NCBI RefSeq assembly: GCF_007859765.1
Contig: NZ_SIHJ01000002.1
Span: 248,001 to 312,000 of the forward strand
DNA from: Posidoniimonas corsicana
GTDB taxonomy: Bacteria; Planctomycetota; Planctomycetia; Pirellulales; Lacipirellulaceae
Reading direction: 5' to 3'
Length of the DNA stretch: 64,000 bases
Each line of letters opens with the position of its first letter. The stretch's first letter is position 1. The notes under the pieces were generated by a model. The model was given only the letters and a program-made list of their open reading frames with translations. It searched no databases and was not told where the DNA came from. The position numbers and the translations under genes are program-made. Positions 1 to 8,446 of this stretch are shown here, in pieces.

Positions 1-1
1 C

Positions 2-1045
2 TGCGCCGAGCTCGCCGCCCGGGCCGACGAGACCGACGCCAGCGGCCGCTTCCCCGCCGAGCAGATCCGCCTGTGCGGCGAGGCCGGCGTGTACGAGTGG
101 TTCCTGGCGCCGGAGTGGGGCGGCCAGGCGTGGACCGACGCCGACATCGTCCGCGGCTACCTGGCGCTCAGCCGGGCCTGCCTGAGCACGACCTTCGCCA
201 TCACCCAGCGGACCGGCGCGTGCCGCCGGATCGCCGGCAGCGACAACCAGCAGCTCAAGGAGCGGCTGCTGCCGGAGCTGGCCACCAGCCGGTCGTTTGC
301 GACCGTCGGCATCAGCCACCTCACCACCAGCGGCCGGCACCTGGCCAAGCCGATGCTGTCCGCGCGGCCGGCCGACGGCGGTTGGCGGCTGACCGGCCGG
401 GCGCCGTGGGTCACCGGCGGTGTGGCGGCCGACTGGGTGGTGCTGGGCGCGTCGGTGGTGGACGGCGAGACGGCGACCGGCGAGGAACTGCTGATCGCCG
501 TCCCCCGCGACGCGGCCGGCCTGACCGTGGGCGACCCCTTCGCGCTGGTGGGCGTCACGGCCAGCTCGACCGGGCCGGTGCTGCTAGAGGAGGTCTTCGT
601 GCCGCGCGAGCAGCTGATCAACGGCCCCGCCGAGAAGGTGATGTCGATCGGCCGCGGCGGCAACACCGGCGGTTACGAGACCTCGACCCTGGCGCTCGGC
701 CTGGCGTCGGCGGCGTTGGGCTACCTCGGCGAGGAGGCGTCCAAACGCCCCGACCTGAGCGAGGCCCACCTGCGGCTCGACTCCGAACGCGAAGGCCTGC
801 GCGAGGACCTGCTGGCCACCGCCGCGGGCCAGCCCGCCTGCAGCAACGAGTCGCTCCGCACGCGGGCCAACAGCCTCGTGCTGCGGGCGACGCAGGCCGC
901 GCTGTCCGCGGCCAAGGGACGCGGCTATGTGGCCGGCCACCCGGTGGGCCGCTGGTGCCGCGAGGCGCTGTTCTTCATGGTCTGGAGCTGCCCGGCGCCG
1001 GTCGCCAACGCCAATCTGTGCGAGCTGGCGGGCATCGCCGAGTAG
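2..1045 (+). CDS. acyl-CoA dehydrogenase family protein (5' partial)
   Basis: The reading frame is already open at the window edge, so the start lies upstream; about 347 codons are visible against 380-400 usual for the family. The visible part runs through the end of the N-terminal helical domain (FLAPEWGG), the helix with TTFAITQ, the beta-barrel middle domain (APWVTGG, then a long barrel to VFVPREQL) and the C-terminal four-helix domain. This architecture is that of FAD-dependent acyl-CoA dehydrogenases, which oxidise acyl-CoA thioesters to the enoyl form. I do not see the usual YEGT-type loop that carries the catalytic glutamate in classical members; the end reads CPAPVANANLCELAG, so the substrate and even the dehydrogenase activity are uncertain. 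The next gene is convergent on the minus strand. Confidence 0.85.
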   Translation, partial: CAELAARADETDASGRFPAEQIRLCGEAGVYEWFLAPEWGGQAWTDADIVRGYLALSRACLSTTFAITQRTGACRRIAGSDNQQLKERLLPELATSRSFATVGISHLTTSGRHLAKPMLSARPADGGWRLTGRAPWVTGGVAADWVVLGASVVDGETATGEELLIAVPRDAAGLTVGDPFALVGVTASSTGPVLLEEVFVPREQLINGPAEKVMSIGRGGNTGGYETSTLALGLASAALGYLGEEASKRPDLSEAHLRLDSEREGLREDLLATAAGQPACSNESLRTRANSLVLRATQAALSAAKGRGYVAGHPVGRWCREALFFMVWSCPAPVANANLCELAGIAE

Positions 1046-1064
1046 GCGCCGGAGCGGGCCGTAG

Positions 1065-1574
1065 CTACGGCATGATCAGCGGGCGGAATGGCCTGAGTGT
1101 GGGCAGCCAGCCCGAGCGCCGGCTGCGGCGTGACTCGGTCCGCCTGAGCGATTCGGGCGCGACGCCCGGCGGGAGCTTGCCCAGGCGGTGGAGCTCGTTG
1201 AGCAGCACCCGCATGTTCTTGCGGTTGGACCGCCACGCGACGTCGGCCAGGTCGCCGACTACCGGCACCGCGCCGACCAGGAAGTCGACGCCTGAGTTGG
1301 CCAGCATTGTGAGCAGCACGCGTTTGCGGGCGCCCAGCCGGTGGGCCTCCCACATGTAGTAGGCGGTGATGCCGGTGCTGAGGGCGTCGCCGCCGACAGG
1401 GATCAGGCCGAGCACCACATCCCAACCGAAGCGGATGTCGGTGCCGGGGATGCGGAGCGCGTCGTCAAACAGGCGGCTGATCCGCTCCAGCCGCGCGAGC
1501 GTGCGGCGCGCCTCGTGGTGCGGCGGCTCGCTGGGATCGGCCGTGAAGCGGTGCTCGGTGGTGGGCGGTTTCAT
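1065..1574 (-). CDS. DUF4112 domain-containing protein
   Basis: A 169-residue protein. The first residues are polar, followed by a helical region and a DUF4112-type core with the repeated pattern IPGTDIRFGWDVVLGLIPVGGD and VDFLVGAVPVVGDLADVAW, two similar glycine/proline-containing hydrophobic segments that make this family easy to recognise. Function of the family is unknown; the two hydrophobic stretches suggest membrane association. I chose the ATG at 1574 because upstream in-frame codons read through intergenic sequence. It is convergent with the acyl-CoA dehydrogenase gene, 19 bp away. Confidence 0.85.
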   Translation of the reverse strand: MKPPTTEHRFTADPSEPPHHEARRTLARLERISRLFDDALRIPGTDIRFGWDVVLGLIPVGGDALSTGITAYYMWEAHRLGARKRVLLTMLANSGVDFLVGAVPVVGDLADVAWRSNRKNMRVLLNELHRLGKLPPGVAPESLRRTESRRSRRSGWLPTLRPFRPLIMP

Positions 1575-1670
1575 CTGACTTCGCGGTTTGCATTGAATGT
1601 AATCCCCAGCGGCGGGCCGGAGGCCGCCGCTGGGGATCGAGAGAATCATAGGGGTGTAATTGGCATCGGC

Positions 1671-3281
1671 CTACTGGTCGCCGCTGATGATCCCACCGCT
1701 TGGCGCCGAGCCGACGCCAGGTCCGCTGGCGGTGCCGATGCCGCTGCCGCTGGCGGGGCTCGACGGCCCGGCGGCGCCGCCGGCGCCTGCGGGCCCACCG
1801 GCCGGCGCCCCGCCCGGCTGCATCGCGGCGTTGGGGTACGGCACGGCGCCACGCGGCACGCCCGCGGAGAAGCGGTTCAGGTTCCGCTGCAGCTGCTGGA
1901 AACGGGCGGCCTGCTGCGGGTTGAACTGCTGCCCGCTGCGGAGCATCCGCTGGGCCGACTGGTACTCGTTGCGGAGCTGACGGGCGAGCTGGCTCTGGTT
2001 CTGCAGGCGGAGCTGACGCAGCTCGGCCATGTCCTGCGGCGTCAGGTCGCTACGCCGGGCGGCCAGCTCCTGCATCCGCTGGAGCTGCTGACCGTCGAGC
2101 GATTGGTAGTCATCGCCTACCAGCTCGCGGAGCTGCTGGAGGCTGGTCTCGTTGACCCGCTCGCCGGGGTTGGGGCCCAGCTCGCGGAGCATGTCGAGCC
2201 GCATCTGCTGGCGGTTGTTCAGCTCGCCACGCTCGGACATCTGCTCTAGCTGCTGGAGGCTGCGTTGGTAGTCGCCCTCGCTGCCGAAGCGGCGGCCGAT
2301 AAGCTGGCGGAGGCGGACCCGCTCGTCGGCGCCGAGCTCGTCGCCGCCGCGGCGGCGGGCGAACAACTCGTCCAGCTCGGTCTGCTCGTCGGGGTTCAGC
2401 TCGCCGAGTCGGTCGAACTGACCAAACTCCAGCTGCGAGAGCTCGTCGAGCCGCTGCTGCTGGGCATTGGTCAAGCCGTTGCGGTCCTGCATCCGCATCA
2501 GCCGGTCGAGCTCGTTCTGCTGCACCGACGTCAGCGCGCCGCCGTAGAAGCCGCCGCTGCCAAAATAGTAGTCATAGTCGTTGTCGGCCGGCTGCTGGAC
2601 CCCGCCGCCACCGAGCAGCTCGGACAGGCTGGCGGTGTCGGTCGGCTTGTCTTCGTCGGAGCCCCGGTCGCGCTGGTCCATGATCGCGTCGGCGAGGGAA
2701 CCGCTCTGCTCGGCGGCTGTGTCCTGGCTCTCCGCTTTGCGCTCGGCCTCCTGCTTCTCGGAGTACTCTTCGGCCAGTTCCTTGATGTCGTCTTTCCGCT
2801 CCTCGCTGCCGGTCCGCTCGGTGAGCGTCAGCTGCTGCGACTCGCCCTCCCGCAGCACCGTGATCGGCACCGAGTCGCCCTTGGTGCGTTTCTCGATCGC
2901 ATCACGCAGCAGCTCGAGGAATTTGTCGTACGGCTGGGTCTTCTTGCCGGCAACCTCGGTCAGGATGTCGCCGCGTTTCACGCCGGCCTCCGCCGCGGGT
3001 CCGGTCACGTCCACCTTCTGGACGATGGCGCCGGTGGGCCGCGCGTCGGCGATCGACATCCCCAGCACGTGGGTCAGCGGCGGCCCGGTGTATTCCTGGT
3101 CCTCCGGCGTCTCGTCGGCCTGATCACTTTGCGTTGGGGCGTCATCGGTAGCGGGCTGGCCCGGCTGTTGGGAAAAAACGCTGTTCACCAGGACGGCGCA
3201 GCTGATTAGTGCGGCGAGGAGCGCCGCGTTGAGCACTTCGCTCCACTCGCGCTGCCTGGATGTGATCCTGTGGACGCTCAT
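1671..3281 (-). CDS. membrane-anchored PDZ-domain protein with Gln/Leu/Arg-rich tail
   Basis: A 536-residue protein. Residues about 16-35 form a hydrophobic signal anchor, then a charged linker leads into one PDZ domain (about residues 65-155; core reads GAIVQKVDVTGPAAEAGVKR, followed by GDILTEVAG). The rest has no recognised domain: an acidic/Lys-rich helical stretch, then roughly 250 residues dominated by Leu, Gln, Arg and Glu in short repeated units such as RLDELSQLE, and a Gly/Pro/Ser tail. No protease catalytic residues are visible, so it is probably a scaffold or adaptor at the cell envelope rather than a DegP-type protease. ATG at 3281 is preceded by a purine-rich GGGGGAT. Confidence 0.75.
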   Translation of the reverse strand: MSVHRITSRQREWSEVLNAALLAALISCAVLVNSVFSQQPGQPATDDAPTQSDQADETPEDQEYTGPPLTHVLGMSIADARPTGAIVQKVDVTGPAAEAGVKRGDILTEVAGKKTQPYDKFLELLRDAIEKRTKGDSVPITVLREGESQQLTLTERTGSEERKDDIKELAEEYSEKQEAERKAESQDTAAEQSGSLADAIMDQRDRGSDEDKPTDTASLSELLGGGGVQQPADNDYDYYFGSGGFYGGALTSVQQNELDRLMRMQDRNGLTNAQQQRLDELSQLEFGQFDRLGELNPDEQTELDELFARRRGGDELGADERVRLRQLIGRRFGSEGDYQRSLQQLEQMSERGELNNRQQMRLDMLRELGPNPGERVNETSLQQLRELVGDDYQSLDGQQLQRMQELAARRSDLTPQDMAELRQLRLQNQSQLARQLRNEYQSAQRMLRSGQQFNPQQAARFQQLQRNLNRFSAGVPRGAVPYPNAAMQPGGAPAGGPAGAGGAAGPSSPASGSGIGTASGPGVGSAPSGGIISGDQ

Positions 3282-3968
3282 CGTATCCCCCGCTTGGGTT
3301 GGAGTCGCGGACGGCCGCGCCGCGTGGCGTCGACCGTCCGGGTTGTTGACTAGCGTCACGGAGGAAAAGCAAAGCACGTGCCGGCCATCCGATTGAGGAC
3401 GCAACAAAGCGGTGCGGCGCCAATAGAACCCGCGAACAGACGCGCAAGCTGCCACGACAATGAGCCGGGCAGAACCGTACTGGCCGAGCAGCGACCAGCG
3501 GTCGGATAGCGACAACGCGTGCCGATCAGACTCCGCCCGACGCGTTGCCCGGCGTAGCAGAGTAGCGCCGCGTGGCCGCCGCTTCGTTGTGGAAAACGGC
3601 CACCTGGCGTGATCTAATCCAGAGTGTATTCATCTGTACCCACTCGCCGCAGCCCAGTTGGCGTGTGAGGGCTGTCTGCTGCGCGGTTGGCAATCGCGAC
3701 GCACCGCTGGGGTTCTGTCCGATTCTGTCCCACGCGGTAGCCACAATCGGACAAAACTCCCCGGCCGCTTCCCCGCGGTAACCCAGCAAACCCTGCAATA
3801 GAAGCGTAAGAGAGGAAAGCGAGGGGGAAATGCCCCCTTAGTTTTGTCCCCTTCGCTCGTGTTTTTGGACAAAACAAGTGGGACAGCGCACTCACCACGG
3901 AGATCAGAATACTCAGGGAGCGGCGCAGCGGGCGGTGGCGGGCTACGGCAGACCGAGGCGTTCGCTCC
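3282..3968. other. gene-free region with repeat element copy A
   Basis: About 690 bp between the starts/stops of two minus-strand genes. No open frame here has a recognisable domain or planctomycete-like protein composition. The only strong structure is the paired-hairpin repeat at 3714-3886, described separately. Confidence 0.6.
3714..3886 (-). repeat. paired-hairpin intergenic element, copy A
   Basis: The right end, 3841-3875, has 9-nt arms GTTTTGTCC and GGACAAAAC around a 17-nt loop. The left end has CTGTCC and GGACAAAAC arms (about 3714-3756). The outer arms CTGTCCCAC (3725-3733) and GTGGGACAG (3878-3886) are also perfectly inverted. The 35-nt right hairpin is identical, in reverse complement, to 26588-26622, and the region between the hairpins is clearly alignable to that copy (shared GCATTT and GCAGGGTTT blocks). 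Confidence 0.7.
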
Positions 3969-5951
3969 CTACAGCTTTGGCAGCGGCGGCGCCGGCTTGC
4001 GGGGGGGCAGGTTGCGTGGCTCGGGGCGGGGGCGGTTGGCGGCCTGGGCCATCCGCTCGCGGCGGGCGGCGACATCGCGGAACGCTTCGCTCCACTCCCA
4101 GCCGAGCGGCGTGGAGAGTTCGCGCTCGGCCAGCAGCGCCCACGGCGTGCCGGCGTGGTCCTGCGCGACGCCGGCGAGCAGCTCGGTCGCCTTGGCGGCC
4201 TCCTTGGCGAGCACGCTTCCGGTCGAGATGTTGTCCGACGGCTGGATGATCCAGGTGTCCGAGTCCTCCTGCTCAAACTTCATGCCCTGCTTCGCCTGGG
4301 CGAGCATGGCGTTGTAGCCCTCGGTGCGGACCTTGGCGGCCAGGGCGCGTCCGTAGGCCAGGTCGAAGCCGGCCTGCCAGCGGAGCTCTTCCTCCTTGCG
4401 GCGGTCGCGCTCGCCGGCGGCCAGCGTCTGGGTGAGCTGATCGAGCCGCGGTTCGAGCTTGGCCGCGTCGCGCTGCGCGAGCGACAACGCCTGGGCGAAC
4501 TCGGCGTCGTCGACTTTCTCGAACACCTGCCGCACCTGGTCCATCGGCATGGTCCAGGTCATGGCGGCGGCGCGGACCAGCGCGCCGCGGTTGGACTTGC
4601 GGACCAGGTTCTGCCGGTACTCGGCCACGGTGACGTAGTCGGGCCGGTAGCGGCGCATGATCCGGGGGTCGAAGAAGTCCGTCAGGTAGGCGCTCATCAC
4701 GGCCGTGTCGCGGCGGCGGACGGTGCGTCCCACCGTGCGGTTGGGGTGCACGGTGAAGTACATGCCGCCGGTCTGGTACGCCAGCCGGGTGAGCCCGAAC
4801 GGGCCGAAGCCGGAGTCGAGGTTGGCCCGCGGGTCGCCGTTGTCGCCGCCGAGGAAGCCGAGCTTGATCCGCTCGGGCATCAGCGACTCGGGGCCCTGGT
4901 CGACCGGCACGTCGATGGGCGTCTGGTCGAAGCGGTCGGCGTCGGGGTGGACGTACTTGACGAACGCCTGCTCGCGGCCAAACGGCGCGGGCACACCGAC
5001 CACGTACACCGGCATCTGGTACTTAGTGCAGACGGTGACCGCGTCGTCCAGCCGGTTGACGTCGTCGCCGGCCTCGTCGGTGAACACAACGATCATCACG
5101 TTGCGGCGGGGCCGCTTCAGCCGGTGGTGGCGGAGCTGCTGCGCGATTGTGCCGACCGCCGTGAACACGTTCTCGACGCCGCCGTCGTCCTCGGTGACCG
5201 ACCGCACGGCCGACTTGATCTCGGCGAGGTCGTCGGTGGGGTCGGGCGTGAGCGGGCTGACGGTCTGGCCGAACTGCGCGACATAGGTCAGCAGCGGCTT
5301 CTCCTCGTGCTGCTCGAAGGCCGCGGCGCCGTTCTCGCGGATCACGCCGAGCTCTTCGTACACGCGGTCGAACCGGCGGGCGATTTGCTCACGCTGCGTC
5401 CGCAGGCTGCCCGACTGGTCGAACAGCCAGACGACGAGCGTCGGCTCGTTGTCGAGCGAGGCGAGGATCTCGGTGGTGATGCGGTCGACGGCGCCCACGG
5501 CGCCGGTCGCGCCGACGCTGCCCACGCCCTGCACCATGAGGGCCTCGTCGATCTTGGGCCCCTGCAGGATCGGCTGCTCGACCTCGAAGGCCTGGATCTC
5601 GCCGAAGGTCGAGAGCGGCTCGACCGGCATCACGATCTCAGACTCCAGCGCCTCGACCAGGGCGGACGCCTCGGCGTTGGCGGCGCCGGCGTCGGCCAGG
5701 GCGCCGATCTGGTCCTGCAGCTCGTCGGAGAAGCGGAACTCTTCGGGAGGGGTCTCTTCCTCGAAGTCGACCGGCGTGGAGCTCAGGATCAGGCGGTCGT
5801 CGACCGGCAGCGAGAAGACCGCCAGCGTGAAGACCACCAGCAGCAGCAGGTGCACACCGAGGCTGATCGCCCAGGCGCCGGTCTCGGCGTCGACGGGGAC
5901 GTCCTCCGAGCCGGTCACAGCAGACAGCCAGCCGCGCACCTTCTGTACCAT
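3969..5951 (-). CDS. membrane-anchored von Willebrand factor A domain protein
   Basis: A 660-residue protein. A single transmembrane helix lies at about residues 28-48 after a short cytoplasmic N-terminus. A low-complexity linker leads to a vWA domain starting near residue 170 (TLVVWLFDQSGS). The metal-ion site D178-x-S180-x-S182 is a good MIDAS motif, and VMIVVFTDEAGDD supplies the later acidic residues. The C-terminal 200 residues are helical and charged, ending in a Pro/Arg-rich tail. vWA domains bind protein partners through a divalent metal; the partner here cannot be inferred. The neighbouring genes give no operon context: the upstream side is divergent to an alpha/beta-hydrolase-fold gene. 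Confidence 0.8.
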   Translation of the reverse strand: MVQKVRGWLSAVTGSEDVPVDAETGAWAISLGVHLLLLVVFTLAVFSLPVDDRLILSSTPVDFEEETPPEEFRFSDELQDQIGALADAGAANAEASALVEALESEIVMPVEPLSTFGEIQAFEVEQPILQGPKIDEALMVQGVGSVGATGAVGAVDRITTEILASLDNEPTLVVWLFDQSGSLRTQREQIARRFDRVYEELGVIRENGAAAFEQHEEKPLLTYVAQFGQTVSPLTPDPTDDLAEIKSAVRSVTEDDGGVENVFTAVGTIAQQLRHHRLKRPRRNVMIVVFTDEAGDDVNRLDDAVTVCTKYQMPVYVVGVPAPFGREQAFVKYVHPDADRFDQTPIDVPVDQGPESLMPERIKLGFLGGDNGDPRANLDSGFGPFGLTRLAYQTGGMYFTVHPNRTVGRTVRRRDTAVMSAYLTDFFDPRIMRRYRPDYVTVAEYRQNLVRKSNRGALVRAAAMTWTMPMDQVRQVFEKVDDAEFAQALSLAQRDAAKLEPRLDQLTQTLAAGERDRRKEEELRWQAGFDLAYGRALAAKVRTEGYNAMLAQAKQGMKFEQEDSDTWIIQPSDNISTGSVLAKEAAKATELLAGVAQDHAGTPWALLAERELSTPLGWEWSEAFRDVAARRERMAQAANRPRPEPRNLPPRKPAPPLPKL

Positions 5952-6135
5952 GGGTCCCCTTCCACCCTGTGGCCGTTCACCGCATGGGAACGGCGCGCCG
6001 CAACCTGTTCCAGCGGCCCGCGGGCGCGGGCCGTCGCAGCGCCTATTGCCATTGTCGGTAATCGATTGGATTTGTGCAACTTATTGCCGGCATTGAGCTT
6101 GCGGGGATTTGCTGCCATTCCTAGCTGCCAGCCCG

Positions 6136-6141
6136 TATAAT
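6136..6141 (+). promoter_or_regulatory. TATAAT -10-like hexamer upstream of the hydrolase-fold gene
   Basis: A perfect TATAAT at 6136-6141 in the divergent spacer, 53 nt before the chosen ATG at 6195. There is no convincing TTGACA at the standard distance, so this is a weak call. Confidence 0.3.
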
Positions 6142-6194
6142 TGAAACCGACGCCCAAACCCGACGCCATTCACCCGCTTCTCCTGCAGGACGCC

Positions 6195-7112
6195 ATGCTT
6201 GCTGCTCGTCTCTCGTTGCTCGCCGCCCTCGCCCTGACCCTGCTGGCCGCCCCGCCGGCCGACGCCCAACGCCGCCGCGCAGCGGAGGTCCAGAACGACA
6301 AGCTCACCACGCGGGACGGCGTCGATCTGCACTACACCTACTACCCCTCGAACGCGGGCAAGGCCGCGGTTCCGGTGGTCATCATCCACGACTTGAAGGA
6401 GACGCGGCAAACCTACAGTGACCTGGCCAAGGAGCTCTGGCAGGACGGCAACAGCCCCTACGCGGTGGTCACGGTTGACCTCCGCGGGCACGGCGAGAGC
6501 GTCAACCAGACCTACCGTGGCCGCACCCGCGAGATCTCCGCCGCCAAACTACGCGGCGACGACTACGTGGCGATGGTCGCCCGCGACATGGAGGCCGTGC
6601 GAAAGTTCCTGGTGACAGAGAACGACGCCGGCCGGCTGAACCTCAACGCGCTCAGCGTGGTGGGCGTCGGGCTGGGAGCAGCGGTCGGCATGAACTGGAC
6701 CGCCACCGATTGGGCGGCGCCGCCGCTGGCGACCGTCAAACAGGGTCAGGACGTGAAGTCGCTGCTGATGGTCTCACCGCGGTGGAAGGAGAACCTGCCG
6801 GTCGCCAGGGCGGTTCAGCAGCCCGGCCTGCGTAAAGATGTGGCCGTGCTGATGATGTACGGCTCTGAGAACCGCCGCGTCAATGCGGATGTCGAGCGGA
6901 TCGAGAAGCAGCTCGCCCGCGACCGGCCGACCCCCGACACGCCCGGCGAGAAGTTCCCCAGCCTGATGAAGGTGGGCGTCGAGACCGAGCTGCAAGGCGC
7001 CAAGTGGCTCAAGCAGGCCGGCCCGAAAGGCGTGAGCCTCGTTACCGGCTACCTTCAGAAGCACTCGGTGGACCCCGACCACCCGTGGAGCGAACGCCGC
7101 CGGTTCGACTGA
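6195..7112 (+). CDS. secreted alpha/beta-hydrolase-fold protein, nucleophile serine not apparent
   Basis: A 305-residue protein. The chosen ATG at 6195 gives a clean Sec signal peptide (LLAALALTLLAAPPADAQ); an upstream in-frame TTG at 6141 would put polar residues ahead of it. The fold is supported by VPVVIIHDLKE (strand 3/oxyanion region), VTVDLRGHGES, and the nucleophile-elbow region VVGVGLGAAVGMNW. In an active esterase or lipase the elbow reads G-x-S-x-G; here it reads G-V-G-L-G, so the expected serine is replaced. It may be a pseudoenzyme or use other chemistry. The gene ends just before a strong hairpin terminator. Confidence 0.75.
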   Translation: MLAARLSLLAALALTLLAAPPADAQRRRAAEVQNDKLTTRDGVDLHYTYYPSNAGKAAVPVVIIHDLKETRQTYSDLAKELWQDGNSPYAVVTVDLRGHGESVNQTYRGRTREISAAKLRGDDYVAMVARDMEAVRKFLVTENDAGRLNLNALSVVGVGLGAAVGMNWTATDWAAPPLATVKQGQDVKSLLMVSPRWKENLPVARAVQQPGLRKDVAVLMMYGSENRRVNADVERIEKQLARDRPTPDTPGEKFPSLMKVGVETELQGAKWLKQAGPKGVSLVTGYLQKHSVDPDHPWSERRRFD

Positions 7113-7130
7113 TCGCGGCCTCAATAGAAG

Positions 7131-7166
7131 CAGCCGAGCCGGGGGCGCCCGGCTCGGCTGTTTCGC
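7131..7166 (+). terminator. intrinsic terminator between convergent genes
   Basis: A 13-bp perfect stem (7131-7143 with 7148-7160, arm CAGCCGAGCCGGG) and a 4-nt loop, followed by TTTCGC on the plus strand. It lies between two convergent genes and could serve both. Confidence 0.7.
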
Positions 7167-7185
7167 GTTCACATGCTTAGCCGCT

Positions 7186-8094
7186 CTACCGCGGCAGCTT
7201 TAGCTCCAGGCCCAGCGGCAGCAGTTCGGGGTGCGTGAGCTGCTGCCGGTTGAGTTCGTAGATTTCGCTCGACCGGGACGCGTCGCCCAGGTACCGCTCC
7301 GCCAGCCGCGGCAGGCTGTCGCCGTCGGCCACAATATGGGACTTCGACTGTCCGCCCTCCTCCGCCCAGGGGCTGGGGGGCGTCAGCGGCGCGAGCGCCG
7401 CCGCCGGCTCGGTCTGCCAGTCGGTCGCTAGGGGCGAAGACGCCGGCGTTTCCCAGTCATCCGCTGGAGGCGGGCCCAGCATCGTCGGCTGCGCCGCCGT
7501 CGATTGCGAGACCTCTCGCACCGGCGCCGTGACGGCCGGCGGCCAGTCGGCAGGCGGCTGAGCCGCGGGCGCCGCCGCTCGCGACGGCTCGCCCCAGCCG
7601 TCCGACCAACCGGCCGGCGGGTTCAGTGCGGGCGGTTCCGGCGGCGCCGGGCTCCGGCTTGGTTCGGGCGACGCAACGGGCGTCTGCCAAGCGGTCGCAG
7701 GGGCGGCCTGGACGGGCGCATTGAGCGGGCGTAGCGGCGCCATCTCCTCCTCGAACGACGACGGCGTTAACGCCGGGTCGGGCGCCCGGGCAGCCCAGCC
7801 GCCAACCTGCTCCGGTGGCGCCCCCCAGCCTGACGGCGGCGCCGCGGGCGGCGCAGGCTCAGCGTGGGCCGTCTGGAACCCTGCGGGCGGGTTCGACATC
7901 TCGAGCGGCGGGAGGAAGTCCGCCCGGTGCCGGTCGAACGGCGCGGGCTGTAGCTCGCCGTAGCCGGAGGAAGATTCGGGCCGCCAGCTGTCGACCAGGC
8001 GTTCCGCGAGGTCGGGGGGGCCGAACGTCTTGGCGGCGATGAAGCCGCCGGCTAGCAGGAGAAGCGCTAGCACCGTCTTGGAGATACTCGTCAC
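7186..8094 (-). CDS. membrane-anchored LysM-domain protein
   Basis: A 302-residue protein. A hydrophobic anchor spans about residues 8-23, followed by roughly 220 residues rich in Pro, Ala and Trp with no domain. The C-terminal 52 residues form one LysM-like repeat (SHIVADGDSLPRLAERYLGD, then ELNRQQL and LPLGLELKLP). LysM domains bind N-acetylglucosamine-containing polymers, so this is likely a cell-envelope or stalk-like linker protein. Many planctomycetes have such anchored Pro-rich LysM proteins, but their function is unknown. Confidence 0.75.
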   Translation of the reverse strand: MTSISKTVLALLLLAGGFIAAKTFGPPDLAERLVDSWRPESSSGYGELQPAPFDRHRADFLPPLEMSNPPAGFQTAHAEPAPPAAPPSGWGAPPEQVGGWAARAPDPALTPSSFEEEMAPLRPLNAPVQAAPATAWQTPVASPEPSRSPAPPEPPALNPPAGWSDGWGEPSRAAAPAAQPPADWPPAVTAPVREVSQSTAAQPTMLGPPPADDWETPASSPLATDWQTEPAAALAPLTPPSPWAEEGGQSKSHIVADGDSLPRLAERYLGDASRSSEIYELNRQQLTHPELLPLGLELKLPR

Positions 8095-8446
8095 GGTGGT
8101 CCTCGATCCTTGGGCGACTCCGGCGGCGTCTGATGCAGACGCTCAGCGCGCGGGCTATCGCTTGAAGGGAAGTCTCATCCGTGAGCTCTTGCGCGGCCAC
8201 GCTCCGATGCGGCCACACTGCGTTGTGTTTGCATCGGCGAAGCACGCGAGCGGATCCGACCACAATCCCGAAGAATCTCGCCCAAGTTCGGGCGCCACTG
8301 GCAAACCCTGCGGCCTGGGAAAGGCAGGCGGCCGCTCGGGCGCCTGCGCGGCATGCACCACCAGCGTGCGGCGGCGGAGCGGCGAGGGCCGCGCACAGAA
8401 AACCGCCCGCTCGCAACTGGCGAGCGGGCGGCATGGGCTGACTTTG
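8095..8446. other. gene-free spacer
   Basis: About 350 bp with no credible gene. It holds the terminator of the PEP-CTERM gene at its right end and presumably the promoter of the LysM gene; I see no clear promoter boxes. Confidence 0.5.
8395..8431 (-). terminator. intrinsic terminator of the PEP-CTERM gene
   Basis: A 12-bp perfect stem (arms CCGCCCGCTCGC at 8403-8414 and its complement at 8420-8431) with a 5-nt loop, followed on the minus strand by GGTTTTCTGTG. It lies 16 bp past the stop codon of the PEP-CTERM gene. Confidence 0.75.

Noticed and set aside
3841-3875. CRISPR repeat or direct-repeat array
   Set aside because: The identical sequence occurs singly at two distant sites in opposite orientation; there is no spacer-repeat periodicity anywhere in the window.
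4155-6140. Long open frame on the plus strand opposite the vWA gene
   Set aside because: It is antisense to a gene with clear motifs. Its translation is rich in Arg, Gly, Val and Leu with no domain. In high-G+C DNA the complement of a gene often stays open.
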